From Pseudomonadota bacterium (GTDB taxonomy: Bacteria > Myxococcota > Myxococcia > Myxococcales > Myxococcaceae): 64,000 nucleotides of DNA. The first letter of the stretch is position 1; every line of letters starts with the position of its first letter. Of this stretch, positions 35,978-43,849 are shown piece by piece. The translations under genes were made by a program, and so were the position numbers. The DNA lies in assembly GCA_023426545.1 (NCBI GenBank), contig JAFAAN010000052.1, forward strand, positions 62,001 to 126,000, read 5' to 3'. The notes below the pieces were generated by a model. The model had not been told where the DNA came from, did not search any database, and saw nothing but the letters and a program-made list of their open reading frames with translations.

Positions 35978-36715
35978 ATGCACCCCGTACTCGCTCGCTT
36001 CCTCGCCGCCGACGCCGCTCGGGAGACGCTTCACAAGCAGCAGTCGGGCGGAGAGCTCTCCCCCGAAGAAAAGGCCTTCACCGACGCCGCCGCCGCGAAC
36101 CCCAAGCACCAGGCCGTGCTGATGGGCGTGGGGGGCCGCGCCCTCTCCACCGATGCGCAGGCCTCGCTGGTCCTGCTGGCGGCGCACGCGGCGGTCCGCG
36201 CGCTGGCCAACGACGCCACGCTCGCCGGGCCCACCCAGAAGGCCCGCGAGGCGCTGACCGAGGAAGGCGCCAGCCCGGAGGAGACGGATGCCTTCCTGGC
36301 GTCCATCCTCCTGGAGGAGGCCTTCGGCTACGAGCAGGACGTGGACGCCTTCGACAGCGAATACGTGAAGGAGGCGCTGGGCGAGGTGCCCGCCCTGGCC
36401 GGGCTCACCAAGGAGGCCGTGGACGCCCTCTTCCTCGCCTTCGTGAAGGGCGCCGCCAACGACGCGGAGCGCAAGGTGCGTGAGGGCATGGCCCGCGCGC
36501 TCTTCGACATCGCCTGGTCGGAAGGGCCCGCGCCCATCAACCCCGAGCACATGGAGGCCGTGCTCGACGCGGAGGTGGTGGACCGGCCCGAGGAGGAGCA
36601 GGAGGCCAAGGTGCAAGCCACCGCGCAGCTTCTCCAGGCCCTGGCCAAGGAGGGCCTCATCGGCCCCATCCGCCTGTCCCGGCTGCGCGCGATGCTGGGT
36701 GAGGACGACGCGTAG
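35978..36715 (+). CDS. Hypothetical acidic helical protein
   Basis: 245 residues from ATG 35978. It is rich in Ala, Glu and Leu and predicted helical by eye, with no signal peptide or membrane span. Segments such as SPEEKAFTDAAAANPKHQAVLM, GASPEETDAFLASILLEEAFG and EGLIGPIRLSRLRAMLGEDDA show no catalytic motif. It is divergent from recX and followed by a terminator. The family is not recognised. Confidence 0.72.
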   Translation: MHPVLARFLAADAARETLHKQQSGGELSPEEKAFTDAAAANPKHQAVLMGVGGRALSTDAQASLVLLAAHAAVRALANDATLAGPTQKAREALTEEGASPEETDAFLASILLEEAFGYEQDVDAFDSEYVKEALGEVPALAGLTKEAVDALFLAFVKGAANDAERKVREGMARALFDIAWSEGPAPINPEHMEAVLDAEVVDRPEEEQEAKVQATAQLLQALAKEGLIGPIRLSRLRAMLGEDDA

Positions 36716-36723
36716 CGGATCCG

Positions 36724-36742
36724 ACCGGGCGCTCGGCCCGGT
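36724..36742 (+). terminator. Intrinsic terminator after hypothetical gene
   Basis: ACCGGGC (36724-36730) and GCCCGGT (36736-36742) pair perfectly around a 5-base loop, followed by TTGAGG. It lies nine bases after the stop codon at 36715. Confidence 0.5.
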
Positions 36743-36894
36743 TTGAGGGGCCAGCGCAGCCCAGCAGAGGCGAACCGGCGGCCCACGGGGCCGTCGGAGC
36801 GAGCGCCTCCTCATGCAACGGGCGTGAACAGGCGCCCTGCCCCATCGAGGGGCCCGCGCCGCGACACGGCGCGAGCTGCCCCCCTCCCCCTCCG

Positions 36895-38280
36895 CTAGAA
36901 GCGTTCGATCTGGAAGTCGTCGTCCCCTCCCGCGGCGGGCGCGGGAGCGGGAGCAGGCGGGCGCGCTGCCGCCACGGGACGCCCCACCGGAGCGCCTGCC
37001 TGCGGAGCTCCCGGACGCATGGCCTGCGGAGCCGGAGCTCCTGGACGCATGGCCTGCGGAGCCGGGGCCGCCGGACGCATGGGCTGTCCCATGGGCGCGG
37101 CCTGCGGAGCCGCCGTGGGCGCTCCCTTCTGCGCGAAGGCGGACGACCCAGGGATGGGCCGCGACTCGCCGGGCCGGGCGTCGAAGTTGTCCCACTTGGA
37201 GTCCGACGTGCCGCTGATACCGGAGAAGCGCAGCGCGAAGTCGTCCGGGTTGGTGGCCTGCCGGTGGGCCTCCTCGTAGGTGACGAGCCCCTGCCGCACC
37301 AGGCTCATCAAGGACTGGTCGAAGGTCTGCATCCCGTACGAGTCCGTGCCCTGGGCGATGGCGTCGTGGATCTCCTTCGTGCGGTCCTTGTCCTCGATGA
37401 GCTCGCGCACGCGCGCCGTCACGCGCAGCACCTCCACCGCCGCCACGCGGCCCTTGCCGTCCGCGCGCGGCACCAGGCGCTGGGACACCACCGCCTTGAG
37501 CACGCTCGCGAGCTGCAGGCGCACCTGCTTCTGCTGGTGCGGCGGGAAGGCGGAGACGATGCGGTTGATGGTCTCCGTGGCGTCCAGGGTGTGCAGCGTG
37601 GACATCACGAGGTGGCCCGTCTCCGCCGCGTGGAGCGCCGTCTCGATGGTCTCGTGGTCACGCATCTCGCCCACGAGGATGACGTCCGGGTCCTGGCGCA
37701 GCGCGCTCTTGAGGGCCTGCGCGAAGCTCATCGTGTCCACGCCCACCTCGCGCTGGTTCACGATGGAGCGCTTGTCGCGGATGAGGAACTCGATGGGGTC
37801 CTCAATCGTCATGATGTGGCTGGTCTCGTTGGCGTTGATGTGGTCGATCATCGCCGCCAGCGTGGTGGACTTTCCGGAGCCCGTGGTGCCCGTCACCAGC
37901 ACCAGGCCGCGCTCCTCGCCGCAGATCTTGGCGAGAATCTGGGGCAGCAGCAGGTCCTGGATGGTCATCACCTTGAAGGGGATGACACGCAGCACGGCGC
38001 CCACGGTGCCGCGCTGCTGGAAGACGTTCACGCGGAAGCGGCCGAGGCCCGGCACACCGTAGGCCAGGTCCACCTCGTTGCTCGCCTTGAACTTCTCCTT
38101 CTGGAACTCGTTCATGATGCCGAAGGCCATGCGCGCCACCTCCTCCGGAGGGAGGCGGCGGCCGTCCTTCAGCGGAACCAGCGAGCCGTCCACGCGGAAC
38201 ATGGGCGGCAGGCCTGCCTTGAGATGAATGTCGGAGGCACCGCCGCGCAGGGCGATTTGAAGGATCTCGTTGAGTTCCAT
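36895..38280 (-). CDS. PilT-family twitching-motility ATPase paralogue with Pro/Ala/Met-rich tail
   Basis: 461 residues. The PilT core is complete: MELNEILQIALRGGASDIHLKAGLPP, Walker A GTTGSGKST, Asp box IMTIEDPIEF, Walker B VILVGEMRDHETI and His box HLVMSTLHTLDA. These ATPases retract type IV pili. After about residue 360 comes an unusual low-complexity tail with ten-residue repeats (APQAMRPGAP) ending GGDDDFQIERF. The neighbours are ribosomal-protein genes, not pil genes, so this is probably an extra paralogue rather than the main PilT. Confidence 0.92.
   Translation of the reverse strand: MELNEILQIALRGGASDIHLKAGLPPMFRVDGSLVPLKDGRRLPPEEVARMAFGIMNEFQKEKFKASNEVDLAYGVPGLGRFRVNVFQQRGTVGAVLRVIPFKVMTIQDLLLPQILAKICGEERGLVLVTGTTGSGKSTTLAAMIDHINANETSHIMTIEDPIEFLIRDKRSIVNQREVGVDTMSFAQALKSALRQDPDVILVGEMRDHETIETALHAAETGHLVMSTLHTLDATETINRIVSAFPPHQQKQVRLQLASVLKAVVSQRLVPRADGKGRVAAVEVLRVTARVRELIEDKDRTKEIHDAIAQGTDSYGMQTFDQSLMSLVRQGLVTYEEAHRQATNPDDFALRFSGISGTSDSKWDNFDARPGESRPIPGSSAFAQKGAPTAAPQAAPMGQPMRPAAPAPQAMRPGAPAPQAMRPGAPQAGAPVGRPVAAARPPAPAPAPAAGGDDDFQIERF
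37013..37080. repeat. 30-bp in-frame repeats in the pilT-like tail
   Basis: GGACGCAT recurs at 37013, 37043 and 37073, a strict 30-base period, with GGCCTGCGGAGCCGG between. It encodes a ten-residue repeat in the C-terminal tail. Copy number could vary between strains. Confidence 0.8.
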
Positions 38281-38344
38281 GAGCAATGGGGATGCTACCA
38301 GACGCTTGCGGGAGCAAGCGATGGGGCGTGAAGGACCCCGAAAA

Positions 38345-38385
38345 CACAGCGGCGGAGGCCCTCGAATGAGGACCCCCGCCGTGTG
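38345..38385 (-). terminator. Terminator of rplM-rpsI
   Basis: A long imperfect stem (38345-38363 with 38368-38385) and a GAAT loop is followed on the minus strand by TTTTC. It lies 28 bases after the rpsI stop codon. Confidence 0.68.
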
Positions 38386-38413
38386 AGGACAACCCAGCTG
38401 CCGAGCGAATCGC

Positions 38414-38815
38414 TTAGCGCTTGGAGAACTGGAACCGGCGACGCGCGCCCGGCTGACCGTACTTCTTACGCTCGACCGCGCGGGCATCGCGGGTCAGGAA
38501 GCCGGCCTTCTTCAGCGCCGGACGGAACTCCGGGTTGAAGGAGCACAGCGCCCGGGCGATGCCATGACGGATGGCGCCGGCCTGGCCGGAGAGACCGCCA
38601 CCCTTGACGTTCACCGTGACGTCAACCTTGCCCTTCTGCTCGAGGATCTCGAGGGGCTGGTTGAGGATCATCTTGGACGTCTCGCGGCCGAAGTACTCAT
38701 TCAGCTCGCGGCCGTTGACGGTGACAAGACCCGTGCCGGGACGGATCCAGACGCGGGCGGTGGCCTCCTTGCGGCGGCCGGTGGCGTAGAAACCGAGCTC
38801 TTGGTTGATGGGCAT
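38414..38815 (-). CDS. rpsI: Ribosomal protein S9
   Basis: 133 residues. Clear S9 motifs are FYATGRRKEATARVWI, VTVNGRELNEYFGRET, VNVKGGGLSGQAGAIRHGIARAL and the C-terminal ERKKYGQPGARRRFQFSKR tail, which reaches the P-site tRNA in the 30S subunit. It follows rplM by 14 bases in the conserved L13-S9 operon. Confidence 0.98.
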   Translation of the reverse strand: MPINQELGFYATGRRKEATARVWIRPGTGLVTVNGRELNEYFGRETSKMILNQPLEILEQKGKVDVTVNVKGGGLSGQAGAIRHGIARALCSFNPEFRPALKKAGFLTRDARAVERKKYGQPGARRRFQFSKR

Positions 38816-38829
38816 GGACGTTGTCTCCC

Positions 38830-39276
38830 TTACGCCTCAATCTCGAACGCGGCGGGCTTCTGGGCCGCGTGCGGGTGCGTGTCACCTGCGTACACCTTCA
38901 GCTTCGTCATCATCTGGCGGCCCAGCGCGTTGCGCGGAAGCATGCGACGCACGGCGTTGATGATGATGTCCTCGGGGTGACGCTGACGGAGCTTCGCCAG
39001 GTTGGTGACCTTCAGGGCGCCCGGGAAACCCGCGAACGGGTGCCGGTAGTACAGCTTGTTCTCCTCCTTCGTGCCCGTCACCTTCACCTTCTCGGCGTTG
39101 ATGACGACCACGTGGTCGCCCGTGTCGATGGACGGCGTGTAGATGGCCTTGTGCTTGCCCTTCAGCAGGGTGGCAATCTGGCTCGCCGCGCGGCCCAGCA
39201 CCTTGTCGGACACGTCGATGACGTGCCACTGGCGCTTGATGTCCCCAGCCTTCGCGCTGTAGGTCTTCTGCGACAT
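38830..39276 (-). CDS. rplM: Ribosomal protein L13
   Basis: 148 residues from ATG 39276. L13 motifs are WHVIDVSDKVLGRAASQIATLLKGKHK, GDHVVVINAEKVKVTGTKEENKLYYRH and IINAVRRMLPRNALGRQMMTKLKVYAG. It is an early 50S assembly protein. A sigma-A promoter and a leader hairpin lie upstream. Confidence 0.98.
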   Translation of the reverse strand: MSQKTYSAKAGDIKRQWHVIDVSDKVLGRAASQIATLLKGKHKAIYTPSIDTGDHVVVINAEKVKVTGTKEENKLYYRHPFAGFPGALKVTNLAKLRQRHPEDIIINAVRRMLPRNALGRQMMTKLKVYAGDTHPHAAQKPAAFEIEA

Positions 39277-39353
39277 TTCGTGCACTCCAGACTTCTCGCG
39301 GCCGCCGTGTGCATTCCAGGGGCCGCTGCTCGTGCTAACCAACCGCGGGTCGA

Positions 39354-39369
39354 CCGTGAAACTTCACGG
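39354..39369 (-). promoter_or_regulatory. Hairpin in the rplM leader
   Basis: CCGTGAA (39354-39360) and TTCACGG (39363-39369) are perfect inverted repeats close to the predicted 5' end of the rplM-rpsI mRNA. L13 operons in other bacteria have autoregulatory leader RNAs, so this could be part of one; the hairpin alone does not prove it. Confidence 0.4.
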
Positions 39370-39388
39370 AGGCCCGGAAAGGCCGACC

Positions 39389-39417
39389 GTCCTAGTGGGT
39401 GTGGCGGATCAAGTCAA
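39389..39417 (-). promoter_or_regulatory. Sigma-A-type promoter of rplM-rpsI
   Basis: On the minus strand TTGACT (39412-39417) and TAGGAC (39389-39394) are exactly 17 bases apart. The leader would be about 105 bases. Confidence 0.6.
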
Positions 39418-39458
39418 GGTCACACCGCACCGGACGTCTGGATTCCCCGCCCTCCCGC

Positions 39459-41534
39459 CTACCCGGCCGCTCCCCCGCCCGATCCGGTGCCGCCCGGCGA
39501 CGCGCCCGGCGCCCCGGGCTTCTTGAAGCGCTCCTTCAGGTTGGCGAAGAAGTTCTTCTCCTCCGCCGTGGGCGGGCCCTGACGCGGCGCGTCCAGGACC
39601 TGCGCCTCCATGACCTCCGGAGGCAGGTCCTCCAGGAAGCGCGAGGGCGTCCGGGGCACCTCCTTGCCGCGCTTCACGCGGGTGGCCGCGCGGGTAAGGT
39701 AGAGCAGCTCCTTGGCGCGGGTGATGCCCACGTAGCAGAGGCGCCGCTCCTCCTCGAGGTTCTGCGCCTCCCCCTGCATGCCCCCGTGGGGCATCAGGTC
39801 CTCCTCCATGCCGATGAAGAAGACGAGCCGGTACTCCAGCCCCTTGGACGCGTGCACCGTCATCAGGGTGACGCGGCGGTTGGCGCCGGGCACCTCCTCT
39901 TCCTCCTGCCGGGTGTCCAGGCTCAGGCGGTTGAGGTAGGTCAGCAGGCTGGCCTTGGGTCCCTCGCGCTTCTCGAAGTTCTCCAGCGAGTTGAGCACGC
40001 CATCCACGCCCTTGAGCTTCTTGTCCGCGGCGGTGGCGCTGGTGGCGTGGGCGCGGGTGGCCTCGCGGAAGCCAATCTCCTCCAGCAGCTTGCGGGTGAC
40101 GTTGGCCAGCTGGCCGTGCTCGTAGGCGGCGCGGTAGCGCTCCACCATGTCCACGAACTCCGCCACCCGGCCTCCGGCGCCGGGCGGCAGGTCCTCGTAC
40201 TCGGTAGCCTTCTTCATCGCCGTCCACAGCGTGACGCCCTCGCCCCGCGCGTGCACCTGGAGGCGCTCCATCGTCACGTCGCCAATGCCCCGCGAGGGCA
40301 CGTTGACGATGCGCATGAGGGAGATTTCGTCCAGCTTGTTCACGATGACCTTGAAGTACGCGATGACGTCCTTCACCTCGCGCCGGTCGAAGAACTCGCT
40401 GCCACCGACGACCTCGTAGCCGATGTTCTTCTCGCGCAGCATCTCCTCCACCGGACGGGACTGGCCGTTGGTCCGGTAGAGCACCGCGATGTCATCCGCG
40501 GAGATGCCCAGGGCCATGTGCTTCTGGATTTCGTGCGCGACGAAGCGGGCCTCCTCCTCGTCGTTGGGGCACGTCACCACCTTCACCTTCGCGCCGCCCT
40601 TGCGGTCGGTCCACATCTGCTTGGCCTTGCGCTCGGGGTTCTTGGCGATGACGGCGTTGGCGGCGTCCAGCACCATCTGGACGGAGCGGTAGTTCTGCTC
40701 CAGCCGGACCTCCTTCCCGCCCGGGAAGAAGCGGTCGAAGTCCAGGATGTTGCGCACCTCCGCGCCGCGCCAGGAGTAGATGCACTGGTCGTCGTCGCCC
40801 ACCGCGCACACGTTGCGGGAGCGTCCGGCCAGCAGCTTCAGCAGCTCCAGCTGGGCGGTGTTCGTGTCCTGGAACTCGTCCACCAGCAGGTAGCGGAAGC
40901 GCCGGGTGTACTTCTCGTAGAGGTCCGGATGCTCGCGCAGAAGGCGCGTGGGGAGCAGCAGCAGGTCGTCGAAGTCCACCGAGCCCTGCGCCTTCAGCGC
41001 CAGCTGGTAGTCCGGGTACACCATGTGGGTGATGAGGTCGTAGTCATCCCCCATCCCCTCCGGCTTGGGCTCCGGCACCTGACCGGTGCTCTTGGCCTTG
41101 GAGATGAGCGTGAGCACCTTGCGCGCGTCGAAAGCGCGGTCGTCGATCTTGTGCTCCCGCATCGCGCGCCGGATGTTGGCGAGCTGATCTCCCATGTCCG
41201 CGATGGCGAACTTCTTGGGCCAGCCCAGGCGGTGGATGTCCTCGCGGAGCATCTCCGCGCCGAAGGCATGGAAGGTACACACCAGCACGCCCTGCGCCCG
41301 CGGCCCCGCCATGTGGACCAGGCGCTCCTTCATCTCCGTGGCGGCCTTGTTCGTGAAGGTCACCGCGAGGATGTTGCGGGCCGTGATGAAGCCCGGCCGC
41401 TCGTTGAGCAGGTGGACGATGCGGTGGGTGATGACGCGAGTCTTGCCGCTGCCAGCGCCTGCCAGCACGAGGAGCGGCCCCTCGGTGGTGACCACGGCCT
41501 CGCGCTGCGGAGGATTGAGCTTCGAGAGGTCCAT
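39459..41534 (-). CDS. UvrD/PcrA/Rep-type superfamily 1 DNA helicase
   Basis: 691 residues from ATG 41534. Helicase motifs in order: LNPPQREAV (Q motif), Walker A LAGAGSGKTRV, VTFTNKAATEM, LLVDEFQDTN, VGDDDQCIYSWRGA, LEQNYRS, MTVHASKGLEY and YVGITRAKELLYL. It is a 3'-5' helicase acting in repair or replication restart. The C-terminus ends with a Gly/Pro-rich tail (GGTGSGGGAAG). Rep, PcrA and UvrD cannot be distinguished by eye. Confidence 0.93.
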   Translation of the reverse strand: MDLSKLNPPQREAVVTTEGPLLVLAGAGSGKTRVITHRIVHLLNERPGFITARNILAVTFTNKAATEMKERLVHMAGPRAQGVLVCTFHAFGAEMLREDIHRLGWPKKFAIADMGDQLANIRRAMREHKIDDRAFDARKVLTLISKAKSTGQVPEPKPEGMGDDYDLITHMVYPDYQLALKAQGSVDFDDLLLLPTRLLREHPDLYEKYTRRFRYLLVDEFQDTNTAQLELLKLLAGRSRNVCAVGDDDQCIYSWRGAEVRNILDFDRFFPGGKEVRLEQNYRSVQMVLDAANAVIAKNPERKAKQMWTDRKGGAKVKVVTCPNDEEEARFVAHEIQKHMALGISADDIAVLYRTNGQSRPVEEMLREKNIGYEVVGGSEFFDRREVKDVIAYFKVIVNKLDEISLMRIVNVPSRGIGDVTMERLQVHARGEGVTLWTAMKKATEYEDLPPGAGGRVAEFVDMVERYRAAYEHGQLANVTRKLLEEIGFREATRAHATSATAADKKLKGVDGVLNSLENFEKREGPKASLLTYLNRLSLDTRQEEEEVPGANRRVTLMTVHASKGLEYRLVFFIGMEEDLMPHGGMQGEAQNLEEERRLCYVGITRAKELLYLTRAATRVKRGKEVPRTPSRFLEDLPPEVMEAQVLDAPRQGPPTAEEKNFFANLKERFKKPGAPGASPGGTGSGGGAAG

Positions 41535-41568
41535 TGCGCGCGGGCCGGGGATACCCTTTGATTCGCTC

Positions 41569-42141
41569 GTGCGCGACACTTTCCTCAAGCGTTCCGGCGC
41601 TTTTCTCGCACTCGCCCTGGGCGCGGGTTGCCTCGGCGAGTCCGGCGCGCCCCCGGAGGTGACACCCGTGGTGTCGGCGGCGAGCGCGCCCTGCGTGTAT
41701 TTCAAGCAGCTGGCGCCCTTCCTTCCAGAGCGGCTGGACGGCTTCACGGTGGCGCACACCCAGGGCTCCACCGGGAAGTACGGCGAGGTGTCCGTGTCCG
41801 AGGCCGAGCGGCTCTACACCCGAGGTGAGGACCGCGAGGTGAAGGTGCGCATCGTGGACACCACCATGGGGGAGCGCATCGGCCACGCCATCCGCGAGGC
41901 CGCCGACCGGGCCCGGGGCAAGCCCCCCAGCGACCCCTCCGCCCCCATCCTCCTGGACGATGCCGTGGGCTTCGTGCGGTACGACGCCGAGGAGTCCGTG
42001 GCGGAAGCGAACCTCCTGGTAGGGGGGCGCTACGTGGTTGCCGTTACCAGCCGGGGATTTCCGGGTACGGTGGAGGTGCGCCGCGTGGCGCGCGGCATCG
42101 ACCTCGCGGGGCTGGCTCGCCTGACGCCCGCCCCGAACTGA
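41569..42141 (+). CDS. Hypothetical lipoprotein
   Basis: 190 residues from a GTG start at 41569 that gives a lipoprotein signal (KRSGAFLALALGAGC). The mature part includes PCVYFKQLAPFLPERLDGFTVAHTQGSTGKYGEVSVSEAERLY, AVGFVRYDAEESVAEANLLVGGRYVVAVTSRGF and a C-terminal VRRVARGIDLAGLARL. The second half looks like a beta-rich fold. The family is not recognised. It is divergent from the helicase gene and 16 bases upstream of the Cys-repeat gene. Confidence 0.78.
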   Translation: MRDTFLKRSGAFLALALGAGCLGESGAPPEVTPVVSAASAPCVYFKQLAPFLPERLDGFTVAHTQGSTGKYGEVSVSEAERLYTRGEDREVKVRIVDTTMGERIGHAIREAADRARGKPPSDPSAPILLDDAVGFVRYDAEESVAEANLLVGGRYVVAVTSRGFPGTVEVRRVARGIDLAGLARLTPAPN

Positions 42142-42157
42142 TGAAGGAGTGTCCCAG

Positions 42158-42655
42158 GTGGTGAAGGACAAAGGAACGCAACCGGAGCGGCCGGACCCGG
42201 TGGCGCAGGAGAAGGCGGCGCGCGAGGTGGTGGCCACCCTGGGCAAGCGGGAGTTCCTGGAGCAGTTCCAGAAGCTGGCCAAGAGCTACGCGTCCGACCC
42301 GGGCAACCCCGGCTCCTACGCGTGCGAGGGTTGCCAGCGCTGCGCCAACTGCATGTTCTGCAAGGACTGCGACAGCTGCTTCGCGTGCACCCACTGCATC
42401 CGCTGCGAGCTGTGCAACAACTGCTCGCACTGCGTGGACTGCAAGAGCTGCAACGCCTGCGCCTACTGCGTCCAGAGCGAGCACTGCTCCAACAGCGCGT
42501 ACCTGGTGCTGTGCCGGAACCTGCAGGACTGCAACTACTGCTTCGGCTGCGTGGGCCTGTCGAAGAAGGACTTCCACATCCTCAACGTGCCCTTCCCACG
42601 AACGGAGTACTTCAAGATCGTGGGCCGGCTGCGCAAGGAGCTAGGGATTCCCTAG
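42158..42655 (+). CDS. Cysteine-triplet repeat protein (22 Cys in one three-residue register)
   Basis: 165 residues from GTG 42158, placed 8 bases after AAGGAG; a GTG nine bases upstream would overlap the ribosome-binding site. A helical N-terminus (EKAAREVVATLGKREFLEQFQKLAKSY) precedes 17 cysteines spaced exactly every third residue (Cys56 to Cys104, for example CEGCQRCANCMFC). Five more follow at 110, 119, 125, 128 and 131, still in the same register. The C-terminal SKKDFHILNVPFPRTEYFKIVGRL is conserved-looking and Cys-free. There is no signal peptide. The pattern suggests a solenoid with an internal Cys ladder or a metal/thiol store. The family function is unknown to me. Confidence 0.85.
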   Translation: MVKDKGTQPERPDPVAQEKAAREVVATLGKREFLEQFQKLAKSYASDPGNPGSYACEGCQRCANCMFCKDCDSCFACTHCIRCELCNNCSHCVDCKSCNACAYCVQSEHCSNSAYLVLCRNLQDCNYCFGCVGLSKKDFHILNVPFPRTEYFKIVGRLRKELGIP

Positions 42656-42656
42656 G

Positions 42657-43844
42657 CTACAGGGCGCGCACGTAGAGGGCCTTCAGGTACTCCGTCTCCG
42701 GCAGCCCCGCGAGCACCGGGTGGTCCAGCCCCGCGCCCCGCCGCTCCAGTATCTGCACCGGCCGCTTCGCATCCGCGGCCGCCGCGAGCACCATCTGCTC
42801 GAAGGCGGCCCGGTCCAGCTTGCCGGAGCAGGAGCAGGTGACGAGCAGCCCGTCCGGCTTGAGGCAGCGGAAGGCGCGCAGGTTCAGCTCGTGGTAGGCG
42901 CGCAGCGCGGTGGCCAGGCCCTCGCGGCGCTTGGCCAGGCCAGGCGGGTCAAGCACCACCGTGTCGAAGCGGCGCCCGCTGGTGTCGAAGCGGCGCAGCA
43001 CGTCGAAGGCGTTGGCGTTCTCCACGGTGACGTTGGCCCGGCCGTTGGCCTCGGCGTTGGCCTTCGCGCGCGCGGCGGCCTTCTCGTCCTGCTCCACCGC
43101 GAGCACGGACGCGCAGGTGCGCGCCAGCGAGAGCGCGAAGCCGCCGTGGTAGCTGAAGAGGTCCAGCGCGTCGCCGCGGGCCAGCTCGCCGGCGCGAAGG
43201 TGGTTGTCCACCTGGTCCAGGAAGGCGCCCGTCTTCATGTCGCCCTGGAGGTCCACCTCGAAGCGGTTCTCCCCCTCGTGGTAGGTGAAGCGCGCGGGCC
43301 CCTCGCCGTGCAGCAGGCGCGCCTCGCGCGGCAGGCCCTCGAAGTCGCGGCCGGAGGCGTCGTCCCGGCACATGACGTGGGTGGCGCCGGTGAGCTCCAC
43401 CAGCATCTTCGCCAACGTCTCCTTGCGCGCGTCCATGCCCTCGGAGAGCGTCTGGAGCGTGAGGCCCTGGCCGTAGCGGTCCACGAAGAGGCCCGGCAGC
43501 AGGTCCGCCTCGCCGTGCACCAGCCGCAGCCCATCCCGGCCGGAGAGCGGAGCCCGGCGCGCGAGCGCGGCCTCCAGGCGGCGGCGGAAGAAGGCGTCGT
43601 CCACGGGCTCCTCGGTGGGCCCCTTGCGCGTCAGCAGACGCAGGGCCAGCGGCGAGCGGCGGGCGTAGAGGGCCTGGCCAATGGGGTTGCCCTGGGCGTC
43701 CACCACCAGCACCACCGCGCCGGGGCCCTTCACGTCGGGCGGGGCGGCGATTTCAGTGCGGTACACCCAGGGGTTGAAGTGCCGCAGCGAGCGGGCCCCC
43801 TTGGGGGTGACACGCGCGACGGGCAGGGCTGCATGGGGGGGCAT
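42657..43844 (-). CDS. rlmI: 23S rRNA (cytosine-C5)-methyltransferase RlmI-like
   Basis: 395 residues from ATG 43844, with GGAG eight bases upstream; a GTG three codons earlier would overlap the preceding gene. An N-terminal PUA domain (VTPKGARSLRHFNPWVYRTEI) is followed by LPGLFVDRYGQGLTLQTLS and a Rossmann methyltransferase with MKTGAFLDQVDNH, ALDLFSYHGGFALSLA, VVLDPPGLAKRREGL and LLVTCSCSGKLDRAAFE. E. coli RlmI makes m5C1962 in 23S rRNA. Converges on the Cys-repeat gene with one base between. Confidence 0.9.
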   Translation of the reverse strand: MPPHAALPVARVTPKGARSLRHFNPWVYRTEIAAPPDVKGPGAVVLVVDAQGNPIGQALYARRSPLALRLLTRKGPTEEPVDDAFFRRRLEAALARRAPLSGRDGLRLVHGEADLLPGLFVDRYGQGLTLQTLSEGMDARKETLAKMLVELTGATHVMCRDDASGRDFEGLPREARLLHGEGPARFTYHEGENRFEVDLQGDMKTGAFLDQVDNHLRAGELARGDALDLFSYHGGFALSLARTCASVLAVEQDEKAAARAKANAEANGRANVTVENANAFDVLRRFDTSGRRFDTVVLDPPGLAKRREGLATALRAYHELNLRAFRCLKPDGLLVTCSCSGKLDRAAFEQMVLAAAADAKRPVQILERRGAGLDHPVLAGLPETEYLKALYVRAL

Positions 43845-43849
43845 CAGGC

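Noticed and set aside
42149..42157. GTG start at 42149 for the Cys-repeat protein
   Set aside because: It overlaps the AAGGAG ribosome-binding site; the GTG at 42158 is correctly spaced.
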